A stretch of 64,000 nucleotides of DNA from Lichenostomus cassidix (Eukaryota > Chordata > Aves > Passeriformes > Meliphagidae), in NCBI GenBank assembly GCA_008360975.2, contig CM039182.1, positions 81,313,405 through 81,377,404 of the forward strand, written 5' to 3'. Every line of letters starts with the position of its first letter. Position 1 is the first letter of the stretch. Made by a program: the position numbers and the translations under genes. Under the pieces are notes generated by a model that saw only the letters and a list, made by a program, of their open reading frames with translations, did not search any database and had not been told where the DNA came from. This document shows positions 49,501 to 62,800 of the stretch, piece after piece.

Positions 49501-52500
49501 AAAGCTTTAGATAAAAATGGAAAGAAACATGAATTAAAGATGACAGGAGTAAAATGTAAAAACAGACCACTATAAAAAGTGGGGCTTTCAGTGGCCCCTT
49601 TCACAATCATTGCTTATCTGAAAAGAGAGACAGCTAACTACAATTACAAGACAGGCAGTATTTGTCATCACTGTACAGAACTTGAATAAAAAGATAATTT
49701 ATGTATCCCCCTCGCCTATTTTTACGTGAAATTATTGTTATTGCAATTACAATTTTCTTACCAGATATTGTAATTTTTATTCCCAAGACATTTTTAAGTG
49801 TATATAAAAGCCATGTAAATGTTTGTTTTCCAGATGAGGTCATTTTCATTTACATCTTCATACGAGACACTATATTCTCTTTTACACCCCAACACACAAA
49901 TTCTTTGAGTTGGAAACCCCTTCCAGCCCCTGGCATCAAAGGCCAGCAGTAAAATGCCTAGTGATTACTACACATGTGTGCATGGATTTTCCCTCAGATT
50001 GCATCCTGAAGATTCATGGCCTAAAGTATTAAATTTGCTGGTTCTCTTAACTCCTGACAATGTTAGTGGAATACATCAGCTTTCCCTTGTTATCAAGTAA
50101 AATTACAACAATGTACTTCTTTCTCAGTGATTTCCTTTCTCTTCTTAAGTGTTATCAACATGAGAGTTTGGGTTTGTTTGTCAAAAACTATGCCCCCACA
50201 GTCAGTTTATCTTTATCAAGCTTTAAAAAAAGAGTACAGAAACTTGACTCTTCACACAGCACGCATCCCACACATAGGAGAAAAAAAAGGCACCATTCCT
50301 CTGTTGCTGCCACACTCTGACAGATGTTTCCATACTAGATAATGGGTGAAAAAAGAAAGAATTTAATCCAGATGAGATTGACTAGGACTAGGAAATGTTG
50401 AGAAGGCAAGAGTTCAAAGTTCCCTTCCACCCTCATGCATGAAAAGCCAAATCTGTCATGCCCTTTGAAACTTTATAATCAAGCTCTTTTACAAGCTTGA
50501 CTTACTTTAAAAAGATAATCAGGCATTTTCCATACTATACTTACCACTCTTCATTAAATGATAAGGCTTTTTATTCCACATTTTACTTTAATACCAAATA
50601 CAGAATAGTAAATCTTGTTGGGGAGGGAAGAAGTACAAGTTTACTTCTGTTTTCAGCTGGTTATACTAATTGATAGCAGGAGAGATAATTTTAATATACA
50701 AGATTACGAGAGCAGAATCAGGTTTGAAAAGTAAGTAACTGATTTCGATTCAGGAAGTCTAACAAGTTCCTAAAATTTTACAATTTTTTAATTTATTGAG
50801 TTTGAATATTTCAGTGTTCTTCTTTAACTAATTTCAGTAGCTGGCCAATAGCTAAAAAAAACTCAAAACTTGGAGAAATCATAAATGCAGTGAAATTGCA
50901 GCTAGAAGAGGCACAACCCCCAGATCTTCAGAATACAAATACATAGAGGAACAGATACCAAAACTTTTAAGTTAGAATATTACCAGTTGGGAGAAAATGA
51001 AGTTGTATGTCTAAAACGAATGAGAAATTACAGCATTCATTAGCCCAAGTGTAATTTTATCAACTAAGCTTTGATTTTGCAATATAGTGCAGTGCTTTTT
51101 TCCTTATATGCATTTATCTTTCTCCTGTGCTTTTTACCTTAGGCCCACTGACTTACTGACTTAGGCACTGGAATAAATGATCACTACCTTGGTTTCTGCA
51201 GAACTGAACATTCTCAGCGTGCTTTATTTTCTATCGTGTCTCCTCATACTTCTTCCCATTTTAGTTTGGAAACCATTACTGAGCCAAACATGCAAGTTTC
51301 ACCTAACCAAAAGAATAACTGATGATCTGCCGAAAGACTGAAGAGTATCAGTACCATTTCTAACATGAAGCCTGACAAGCAGCCCACAGAGCTGTAAATC
51401 TTTCAGTGATCCACCCTGAATCATGGCAATGACTACATTACTCCAGGAACTTACAGTGTTAAATTGTTTCATCTACACTGTAGTATTTCACATGCTGTAC
51501 AGAAAAATATCTTTAAAATATTCAACATATTCTGCATATGCTAACAGGAGTGGAAGTTTTAAATGGCAAAGAACTGACAGTTTTTATAGCTCTTTCACAG
51601 CTCCCTAAGATGGTTTATCATTATCTACAATCACAGTTCAAAGGTTCAATACATTCAATGCTGCAATGGATAGATGGGGGTCCTGATTTGTAATAAAAAA
51701 ACATGCCTCTCACTTTTCAAACGGATAAATAACTATTTTTAGTTTTGGTATCTTATTCTACATATAAAGAAAATGTCTCTGCATTTTCACTGTAAGAGTA
51801 TGAAGAACTGCGATGTTCATTGCAAACAAACCTGCTCTCTAATCCCAAATGCTCTACCCTCTATTCCCAAATGCCTGCTAATATCATAAAAATAATTACA
51901 GAGACAGAGAAGATCCCAAGCCTCCAAAGCAGAGAGACATCCCTCTTCCCAAGTGCTGTCCATCCTTTGTGACTAGATCAAGCCTTTGGTTTTTCCACTC
52001 ACTGGTTGGTTTGGAGCTTGGGGAGGAAACTGGGGATTTTGATTGCTTGGCAGCAGCACAGATGGATATTAAAACCACTTAATTCTGCCTTAAAAACAAA
52101 GGGAGAACCCACAGCCCCAGAAAAGAATGTGAAATAATTTTTAGAAGATGGAAGAAAGTAGGTAACTGGGAAATAGCTGTAACGTTAATGGACTATGACA
52201 CAGTCCACTATCTGGACCCCACTGTGACCAGGACAGAGAATCCCACAGCCTCTCCTGTGATTCCATGCCACATATCCCCATATGTCTCCCCAAAATGCTC
52301 TCTTTGAAGCTGTGGTTATTGGTAGCTTGCTGCTTGTGGGGGGAAAAAAGTCTTCTGACATCATTTGTATATAACTGTTCTGGATTTATAAATCATTAAA
52401 TGTGCAAATACATATTTACAAGAGTCTATACCTCTGCTAATGTTTGAACTTATTTCTAAGGAAGCTGATTAAAAGTTCTTGAGCACTTCCCCACACAAAC

Positions 52501-53050
52501 CTATTAGAATTACACAGCTGTCAGTACTAGGCAGAACTGTTTATCACAAAAAATGCCTACTCTTCTAAATATGCTGCAACACAGATCCCTCTGCATGCAC
52601 TATCAGAGTGCAGTGAAATGCAAACTAAACACGACAAGAAGCCTTTCTTTAAGGCCAGAAATGGAAAACAATGAGTGATAGTAATTTAATTACGAGACTA
52701 AACAAAGCTAGCAAATATCACCCTATAGTCACAGCATTACTTAATTAAGAACAAATTATTAAACCACAGTATTTTGGAACATTTCCCGTCCCCACTTTTC
52801 TGTTATTTAAATTTCAGAAAAGCTTAAAACTGAATGAGTGCCAGGCTGGCCAAAGTCTGCACCCCAGCTGTGCTCTATTGATGCTCCTGGGCTCTGAATG
52901 TATTTGTTTCTCAGTCACAACAAAAAGCTCCTCCTGCTGGATCATGCGAGCTAGTCTCACTTCCCAAATGAGCAATTCTGTATTGGAAAACTCATACTAC
53001 AGATTTACCCAGCAGAAATAAATACAACAAGAGCACCAATGTTAAGAAAA

Positions 53051-53080
53051 GACTAAGCAAAGCTAAGCACAGCTAAGCGC
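53051..53080 (+). repeat. Three imperfect 10-bp tandem units (agctaagcac-like)
   Basis: The units gactaagcaa, agctaagcac and agctaagcgc follow one another directly. The 10-bp period matches one helical turn, but with three copies it is most simply a minisatellite seed. Confidence 0.8.
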
Positions 53081-54050
53081 AAAGCCACAGGTCTCATTCA
53101 TGTAGCTCAGTAATTATGAGTACCCACTAATGCTGTAGAAAGAAACTTAAAGAAATTGTTTTGACTTTTCAAGGTGAAATACTCTTATCAATGTGACCTT
53201 CTTCGTCCAGAAACTGAAATGAGCCATTAAAACAAGCAAAAGTCAAACTGACTTGCGAATTTTCCTTTTGAACTTAGTAAATAAGGAAATGAAATTCCAA
53301 ATAAAAATTCCGCTGTTTACAAAACTAAGTCCATTTGATTATATCAATAATAAACTAAGAAAATAATTTCAAACTTTTTTTTTAATGGCATTGTTCTTTT
53401 AAATGCTTCCCTTGGAAAACCTAACATGTGCTGCTTTAAGCACTTCCCTTAGACAAATAAGTAGGTCCACTAACCTTAGAAATAAAACACTTCACACCTC
53501 CTGATGTGTCATTAATTCCATCCTCAGGGGAGGTTATGGAAAAAATAATAATTAATGTACTGCCAGAAAACTGTCTCAGATTTCAGCCTGTTTCCTTAGC
53601 TACCAATTGATGTCTTAGTTACTTTCCTTTTATTAAATGTGTAAATCAATGGTCACTATTTTTTAATGGGGATAGTAAATAGCTTTTTGATTTAAAGTGT
53701 CCATTTTAAATCTGGACCCACATCTCCACTAAATAAAAATATGCTCTTGAAATGCTAGCCTGTATGTCAAACAAAGGCCTGAAACAGATCTGCTTTTATT
53801 GAAAGGATTCTTCTTTAAATTTTTCTCTATAAAATCTAACTTTTTTACAAGTACTTTCAAATCACTTAAGATTTGCCCTTTGATACATGAATTTTCATTT
53901 TACAACACTTGAAATCTTGAAGAAAGTTGTTTTTGTCTCTGAAGAATTAATGTGAGGCAGCAATGCTAAAAAGGTAACTGAGACTGCCGAGGAACAGTAA
54001 ATTCAGCTCTTCAGCATTCTCTCTGTTACCCCTTTCTCAATACTTTTCTC

Positions 54051-54074
54051 ATTTATTTATTTATTTATTTATTT
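54051..54074 (+). repeat. (ATTT)6 microsatellite
   Basis: Six perfect ATTT units followed by TT. A standard tetranucleotide repeat in intron. Confidence 0.92.
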
Positions 54075-56801
54075 TTCTATTTGTGAAGCCAGGACAAACA
54101 ATGGCACTGTTCTCAGAACACCAGGTCGTTTGAAAAAATTAAAAATACTTCCAGAGAAAGCCACATTGCGTGATGATTAGTTACCAGCAGCACATAATGG
54201 GGTTTCTTTCCTGTTCCCATTTAAACAACTTCACAGTAATTTACTTCTTCAAAGTAAATTATTCGAGACAGGTGTTATAGTGTCTTACTGGTCAAATTTG
54301 GCTTTGAATAGAGTGGCTATACTGCTCAAACAAATCCAAACATATTTTTCTCTTTCTTATCTTTCTCTAGGACTCCATTCACCAGATAAACAGATAATAA
54401 GAACAGTGACAAGAAGACAAGAAGTATGTCTACTCTCTGACATACTTCCCTGTTCAAAAAAGCTAGCAAGCCTAAATAATACAGAAGCCCTATTAAAACC
54501 TGGGGTTGAAGATGTGCAGAAAAAAGACCACCTCCTACTAAATGCAAGACTGGGGAGTTAAGAAGACTTAAGGAGTTAACAGAGAAGAAGCCAGGAGGAG
54601 GGGAGCTAAATGGGCTTGAGGGTCATCACTCCACCTTCATGAATGTAATAATTTCCTTTCCTCAGGGTGAATATGAGCAGCAGCATCCCAATGCTGCCAG
54701 CTCAGTGGTGTATTTACACTTCAGCAGCAGAGGTAAAACTCACCTCCCAGAGCCCTCAGTCCTCCTCTTCCATAGCATATCCCCAAGCTAACATATGCAA
54801 GGAAAACTAGTGGACAACCTCCCAAAAGTGCCCTTTCAGGGTAATCATCTTGTGAGGGCTGCAAGAATAATTTAGTGCATCTGTATCACTTAGAGAAGAC
54901 ACCACTCACTAGAGTGAAAAGGATCACCTGGACAATCCAATTGTTCTCCTTATTTATGCTGACTTTGTGAATGCTGGCATTAGTGACCCTAGCACAGCTG
55001 CCTGCTGCTACTGATATGCAAGAAGAATCAAATTGTGCAAGTCTGGTAAAATGCTTTCTTAAGAGAACTATCAAGGTATTGCAGTAGTCCTACACGTTAA
55101 TGAAATGTCACTATAATTTTCTTAGAAAGAAGAGTCATTTTCAGATTGCTGCCTTCCATATATATCTTCCAGGAATAAGGAGGTAAGATGCAGCATTCAC
55201 AAATGCTCATTCTGCCAGCAAGTTCCCTATTCATCTCTGCCAAGCACAAATTCATTCCAATGCAAATATTCCTCTTATTCCACTCCTGAGACAAGGTCTT
55301 ACCTAGAACTTATGGGGAAAAAAAGTGCTGATTTGCTTTTGAAGTAAAGACAAATCACTAACTGTGGAGTTTGATTTAACATGCTGCATGGCACCATCTT
55401 CTCTTTTTGATGCAATTCTCTATGTTTTGCTCTGTTTTATGAAAGGTGGGAAATAGATAAACAATGCAATAGCATAGAAGGGTTGCTCTTTTTCAGGGTG
55501 TGGAATTCAAAAGGTCCTTTCATCCATCCAACTAACAGTTTTCCTTGTATGGCTGTACAGTTGCACTAGAATGCTTAGTAAGGCTGTCCTGTGAAAAAAG
55601 TTTTCACACTCAAAGAGAGTGAAACTTGATTGAGAACGGAAAATGGTCCCAGATGGGTTTAGGAAGGTGTTTTTTCTCACCAAAAACCAGGCTCTTTTTG
55701 CACATCCTGATTACTTCTCAAACAGTCCATTCCCAAGCACATTACTGAAGTCCTTCCATCTTGAGGCTCAGCTCTGTTCATACAAATCCTTCTGCTGCCA
55801 AACCAAAGATAAACTTTATCTCTTTTTGCCATACTGTTTGTCAAGCAGTCACAACAAAACAAGCCAAACAAAACAAAAAATGAACACACAGAAAACAAAG
55901 CCAGAAGACTAAGAAAGACCAACCAACCAAAATTTTCAGATTGGCTTTGCTTCAGACAGAAAAAGACTACTTTCCCCCCAATTTCTGTTTTGCTCACAAG
56001 ACGATTACACCCTGAATTGTTTTAGCTCTTCTGTCTGCACTCATTAAGACCAGAAATCTATTCTTTTTAGGTGAAAGCTAGGATTGTCTGATGCTAGATT
56101 CTACGGCTCTTTTACTGAAAATCAATCATAAGACACAAAAATTTAAAATACTTACATTCTCTCTCCTCCTTCTAAATTTGCCTTTTACTTCACTGATTTA
56201 CCTGTAAAGAAACCTGCACTTTCCTTCCACTTGCCTTGCATCTTTCTTCCCAACACTGTGGATGTTTCAAAATCGGGATTTTTTTTCCCTTTCTGGTGAT
56301 ATCTTCTACTGAAGGAAGCAGCATCTCCCCATTTCTCAAAGTGACTTCTCAGTTTGCAGTGTGAACTGTGAAGACAGAGCTCAAGCAGCCCATCTGGGAA
56401 AACAGCTACTGGGCATGCACAACAGCAACTGTGTGAAAGTCGCTGTGCTGGGTGGAAAGGATGGGTCCCCAGAGCTGTCACAACCTACCTAGGAAGATAA
56501 ACCCATTCCTCCTGGTAGAACACCCTGCAATTCCCTCCTTCCCTGTGTCTGAGTTTCCTCCCACAAGAAATGGCAAAGTGGTAAGAACGATATGCACCCA
56601 GGTCTCATGGAAATCAGCCATTTGGCCAGGGTTTGGTCATGGCTATCAGACCTACAAGACATACAGAGTAAATAAGATACAGTCTCTCAGACCTAAACAG
56701 CATAAAGCCTGACTTGCTTTCTCCGCCTGTCTCTCTCTCTCTCTGAGGCTTTTTTCTAGCTCAAGAACAGAAGCAGCAAAGACCATTTAAGAAATTGTTA
56801 G

Positions 56802-56809
56802 CGACGTCA
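56802..56809. promoter_or_regulatory. CRE-like octamer (TGACGTCG on the minus strand)
   Basis: CGACGTCA on the plus strand differs from the palindromic cAMP-response element by one base and retains two CpGs in CpG-poor intron. It is isolated and no promoter is evident, so functional relevance is uncertain. Confidence 0.2.
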
Positions 56810-59800
56810 TAATGGCCAGTTATTTGTCAGAAACAGGAAAAGTAGCCTCAAAAGAGCTTTTAACAATCTGAACTATGTTATACTGCTAACCTGCTGGTAG
56901 ACAACCTGTTGTCAAAATGGCTCTGACTTCTCAAAGCCAAAACTAAAGAGTTTATGAAATGGTTCAAACATGGGAGGGCCCAGGAGGCCACACAGGAGGG
57001 GAAAGGTTTGAGGAAACATAATGGGAGAAAGTTGATAGCTCATCTCTGAGGCAGATGGTTCAGCAGCTAACACACTGCAATCAGCCACAGCATACTAGCT
57101 AGCCAGGAACACCTATGCGCAGTAGTATTATCTTTAATTACCCTGCAGACCAAACAGAATATTTACATCAAATCACCTAGCCTTAGTGATATGAAACCTC
57201 CTACTTAAGTGCTCATCAGCAGTAAAAGCACCATTTATAAACCAGTCCTCCCCTTACCCACAAAAGACAGATGTCCATTGAGACTATCAATTTACTCCAC
57301 TAAAATCTGGAAAAAAATTAGCTCCACATCCACTGAAAATACTAAAAGCTCTATTTTCAACACAATTCAAGAAATTACACCCTTAAGATCAATATGATGC
57401 TAATACCTGCTATGCTTCTGCTTCCTTTCCATTACTGATGTCAGCTGTGATCACAGTTTCACAGGAGGACTGATGCTATGTAGCACTTATTTTTCAATAT
57501 TGACAAAAAATAGATAACAAAAATCTGTAACACAGATCAGTCTTCTTCTAAGTAAAAGACTACCAAAGCTCAATTCTTTGCCTGATTCACATTTATGCAA
57601 TCCAGTAAAAAAGACTGTTTTCTGCTAAGTAATCCATCTTGAGATGATCCTGTGAACAGCAGGGAAAACCACATTTTCTCTTACTCCTTAAGCTAGCCTG
57701 CAAATGAACGAAGAAACTATAAATTTATACATAAAGTTTCATGGGAATATTCTCTTTAAAAGCCATATTTGCAAGATAATTGTTTTGAAATGAGAAACTC
57801 CTCCTATAGGCTTTCCTAGAAGAACAGGAAGATCTAGTGCTTTGCTGAAAGCTCCCAGACATCTCTAGTATAGAGGCAATACATTTACAGGGATGGTTTA
57901 TCTCACAAAGCCATTACTCACCCATTGGCAATTGCAGACACCAAATTCATTCCCAACTGTGAAACATCCCCTATCAACTTCAGGACATGATTACATATGG
58001 GAAAGTAACATTGAGATCATATTTAAAAATTTTAAAGTCTGCTCAGCCCAATTTTGGTTTTTGGAAAGACCTACATACGACTGTTTTCTACTCTTTATTC
58101 AGCAATTAAAAACCATGCTGATTATACATAAACTTGAACAAGATGAGGCCTGGCAGTATTTGTCCAGAAGAAAACCATATGCGTAACACTTCTGCATATT
58201 GACAATTTGAGAGTTTTGGGGAAAAATTAGCAATTATCAATCACTCAGATGGAAATAAAATTATGTTACTGAATTATTCATAAAGAATTCTAAAACAGTC
58301 TCCTCATCCATCCTAGCTGTTTTTTTCTTCCCTCTGTGTCCTCTAGATTTAAATCAACATATACTAGCAACAGAGTCAGTCTTATCCAGGCAAATACTGA
58401 GCACTAACACAGTTCTCTCTGTTTATTTTGCTGTCTGGACTGCTGCTGCCCATGGTGAATGAAAAGATGCCTGTCTCCCATAAAGGTTTGCTTTTGGCAC
58501 AACTTCTTTGACTGACATGGTTTTCAAGACTAATGACTTTCATTTCTAGTTCAGCACTTTCCATTATGGTATTCACTTAACAAAGCTACAGCAGTATATC
58601 AGTCTAAATACACTTGGTGTCTGGCCTTCAGTGCTCATGCAACATTAATTTAAATACAAGGTAAAATATTTACTTCAAAGTCAGTCATATTTTACACTGT
58701 TTTTTTTGTTACAGAGAAATTTGGTCCTCGGTGGGTTGGGGTTTGCAAGACGGGATAGGCTACCATCTTAGGAGAGATTTAGCCTCTCAGTTTTATGAAA
58801 GAACATATATAAATTCAGGTAAATCAATGACCCATATGATTTCTCTAAACAATTTGAGTCTCTGAATGCACAAAAACCTCACAGAAGTGCCTAGGAACAA
58901 GTCTATTTTAAGGCTGGCATTCTAAAATCGGCTTCAAATGGTATCTGCAGTCCTGTTTTCCTCTAAAAGTTGATATTTAAAATCAGTCAGAAATGTCAGA
59001 CAGAATAATTGTTTAACCTTCAGACTTACTGGCAAGTTTTGGTTGCTTTCTCTTGCAGTTTTTAAGATAAAATTCAGATATTGAATAAATCATCCCTTAG
59101 CAGTCCTATTTTTCATTAATGACCAAGTTATCAGCAAGAAAATGTCACCTGTCCTATGCAAATAGGAAACCCATACATCACATAATACAAAGAATTTTTT
59201 TAATGGTTGGTTTAGTACCTTATCATTAGGTAAAATAATAAAGTGGACGCACAGATAAAAGTTATATCCACAAAATATATTACATCACAATAAAGTATAT
59301 AAAGCCCAGTTATGTCTGTGGGAGCAGCTATAGACGACAAACCCAGAAACAGCAAAAGAAGAAACCAACCTGGTTTTTCAGTGTCATAATTTCTGTCTTG
59401 TTTGAGAGTTGGTGTTTATTTTTCCTAAAATAAACACTATTGACTCATTTATGATGAACTTTAGAACCTATGAATGATTTAATTCTGATTAATTCTATGA
59501 TGCAGCTTTTGTTTAAAAACTGTAAACCAGAAAAGCTCTCTCTGACACGAGGTTTCCAATAGCATTGAGTAGCTAAAAGGCAATTGCAAAGCCTCAACTT
59601 TTGACAACATCTTAAGCAACAGCTATTATGATAAAGGGAACCAGGAATTTTTCCCAACCTCCTAGGAGAAAAATGCAGAATGGAATATCCCAAGGCTAAG
59701 AAAAAAGACTGGGAATATTAAAGGTAACTGGCATCAGACAGAGAATATCTTTGACTCTTTTTGATATCTTTCCAGTTATCTAGAAACTATCTAGACATTA

Positions 59801-62800
59801 TACATCTATATGGACAGTTAGATATTTTGAATTTGACATGCAGTTGCACCTGACAGAGGCTGCAATGAATTAGGACAAAAAGATAGGAGGATGTGATGCT
59901 AATCCATCATACTTGTAGTGACAGAAGGACCACCAAACACAACTGGGAAATACAGGAAAAGAAATATCCTACACTATACAAGACACAGCTTATGGACAGA
60001 AGAAAATTCTGTGTCATACAGGATACTTCTAGTGTTTCAAGTTGCCAGCTATTTTTGAACTACTGAAAGCTCTGATAAATTTCTTTTTCTTATACTATTT
60101 TTTAGAGGTTTTTTTAATGGATGCTATATACTTTAAAGTAGCACAGAACAAGGCCAGGTGTATTCACCCCAGTAAGAATACAGCTACGAAATCAAAACAT
60201 GAGTGTTCACTGTTAATTTTTCATCAGCTGAACTCCTGACAAATCCAGAACATGAGCTTCCGAACAGCAAATGGCACATAAACACTCCAGGATCCTAGAG
60301 CTGTGGCTGCTCTTGCCAGATGAAGCATTCAAGCAAGAATGCTTTACAAACCCTGATCCAGAGTTTTTTAAACTCTTTTCTATAAGCTACAAATAGACAC
60401 TCAGATTGGCATCTGAAACATCAACTGCTTTCCTTCTGCACCTTCTGACACTGTCACTTCTGTAGCAATTCAGACAACGTTACATAAGGCAGCACAACAA
60501 GACTTGCTCCTAGGCACTAATTCTTTCACATGGGTGTGAAACCATACTAACCAGACATAACTGAGAAACCCGAAAAATTAATTTTTCTAGTCTACTTTAC
60601 ACTGATTTCACAGCAGCATAATTATTAGTATGTTTCCAGACTGATTTCTGATGTGCTATCTTGATAGTAGTTCCTGGACGGGCTTTAGATTTGTTCAGTG
60701 ATGAAAATGAGAATTCAGAAGTAGTCAAATGAACATTTAGAAACAGTAAAGCGGGGGACAGTGGGTGGAGGAAAATCTGAATATGTGCCTGCTTCATCCC
60801 ATTTATCCTGCAGTGCTGGTGTAGCTCTTTGAAGTGTCAGTATGGGGGAAGAAACTGCATTACCCAAATACCATTTACATAATCATTTTTTTCATATTTG
60901 AAGAAGACATTTCTCTCTGTTGTTACTTTAACTTGTTCCTTGTAATCATACACCTCTGACAATAAACGCAAAATATATGCTAATTTCCTTCATCCTTCCT
61001 ACTTCAAAAAAAGAGATCACCTCTAGCAAAACAAGTATTATCTTTATATGGCACTGACAGGAAAACTGCACAATAACTGGCAATTCATTATTTTGCTTCC
61101 ATCTGACTCCCTTCCCTGCCCTTGAGAAGAAAGAAATCTTTAATTAGTATTTACAGTTCTGAAGCTTCAGAGAGAGAAAGAAAGGTGCTCAGGGGCATCT
61201 GACAGGAGCAAGGGGTTCTCATTCTGTTCCAAACCTCTATGTATTATTCCATGCATATGGCTATTTCTGTGTTTTTTTATCATCACTATCCACTGTCACA
61301 TGATGGCAGATACACAAATTGAATGCCTCCATACTGAGCAAGGATTTGATATTATTCTTACATTCACCAACACTGCAATAGGCGCTCTGTGCCTTTCCTT
61401 AGGTGTCAATGTCATAGCCTGGATTCTGCAAGGGAAATCTTCAACATAACCAAAACTAAGTACAATTACCTTCTGTGGGTTGCTACACATGTTAGTGCCC
61501 ACATTCTGAGCATTTCACTAACTCTCCACTAGCAGCGAGAACTGATCAGTGCTGGTAATACAGAGGCAGCAAAAACAGCCCCAGAAATGTGTTTTTCTCC
61601 CACTGTAATATCTTTAGATTGAGCAGCTGCTGCTATAAATCCTGCTTAAGATTTCCTCTGCTAGGAAGTACAAACACCAGGATCCCCATCACTGCTGTCT
61701 GTCATGCCCTGCAACCCCTTCCCCACCAAGCCCCCAGGGCACCATGCAGAGCAGCTGGCAGCTCTCAGCACTCCCATGAGCCACCAACACTGAAAAAACC
61801 AAACACTCCTGCACAGCCACTCAGGGCTGGTGCAGCCTGCACAGAGGGCAAAGAGAAGAACAAGTCTGTCTTCAGTGACTGCAGCCAAACCCTACCTCCA
61901 CACATCCTCATTCAACAAAGGTACGCTATTTCTTACACCAGATAATTGGAATATTGCTGCTTTTCCTTCAGCCAGCTCCTGCCCAGTAAAATGGCAGGCA
62001 AACAGTGGCAATACCAGTTGTACAACAGCACTGCCAGCTCATCAGCACTGCCCAAGCTCCTCCAGCACCACAGAGTCCTTCCTCAGCCTGTTTCACACCA
62101 CCTCGGCATGATCTTTGCCGCTTCTTCCTTTCTCTAGGCTTGCCACCTTGCATACCCTCCCAGGAAATCAACACCTGGCAGCAATCCACAGCATTACTTT
62201 GATTCATTTTGAAGTGGTCCTAGGAGGTTTGATACTGCTACTGAGTTGCAATAAAGCAGGATGTTGCCAAAACGCCACTGTGACAAGCAATCGATTCTGC
62301 TTCGCGAGGGCTCCCTGAAAAATTTGAGAGGTAAATACTTCTGATGGCCACTAATCCACAAATATGACCCATGAAGGAATTTTCAGTACTTCAACCAAAA
62401 TTATAGCTGTTGTGTTAAGTACCTGAATTTGTTAAACCTTCACTTTTGACTACCACCATAGATAAAACAGTGCATTTTAGCCATCCAATCTGCTTCTTTT
62501 ACACAAACATACAAAAGATGCCAGATAAAGTAATTACCTACTCCATGTTACCTCAAAAAGGGCACTATTCCAGAGAAGAAAGAAAATCTTTTATTCAGTT
62601 TCATATTCTGCAAGTGGTAAATTGATTCATCAAAATACCTCAAGTGGGAAGCTGAAATACTAAGCACAGAATTGAAGAGTTCTTGGCTTCTGAGACCAAG
62701 GAGTTTTTGTGTCCCTTTACTGTTTTTAAAGGGCAAAAATAAAAATATGATTAAATACAACATTTTTTTAAAAAGTTTCAATACTGCATGCAATTTTGCA

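Noticed and set aside
49880..49950. CR1-like ttgagttggaaaccccttccag segment
   Set aside because: Only a short block resembles CR1, and neither the neighbouring blocks nor the tail are present.
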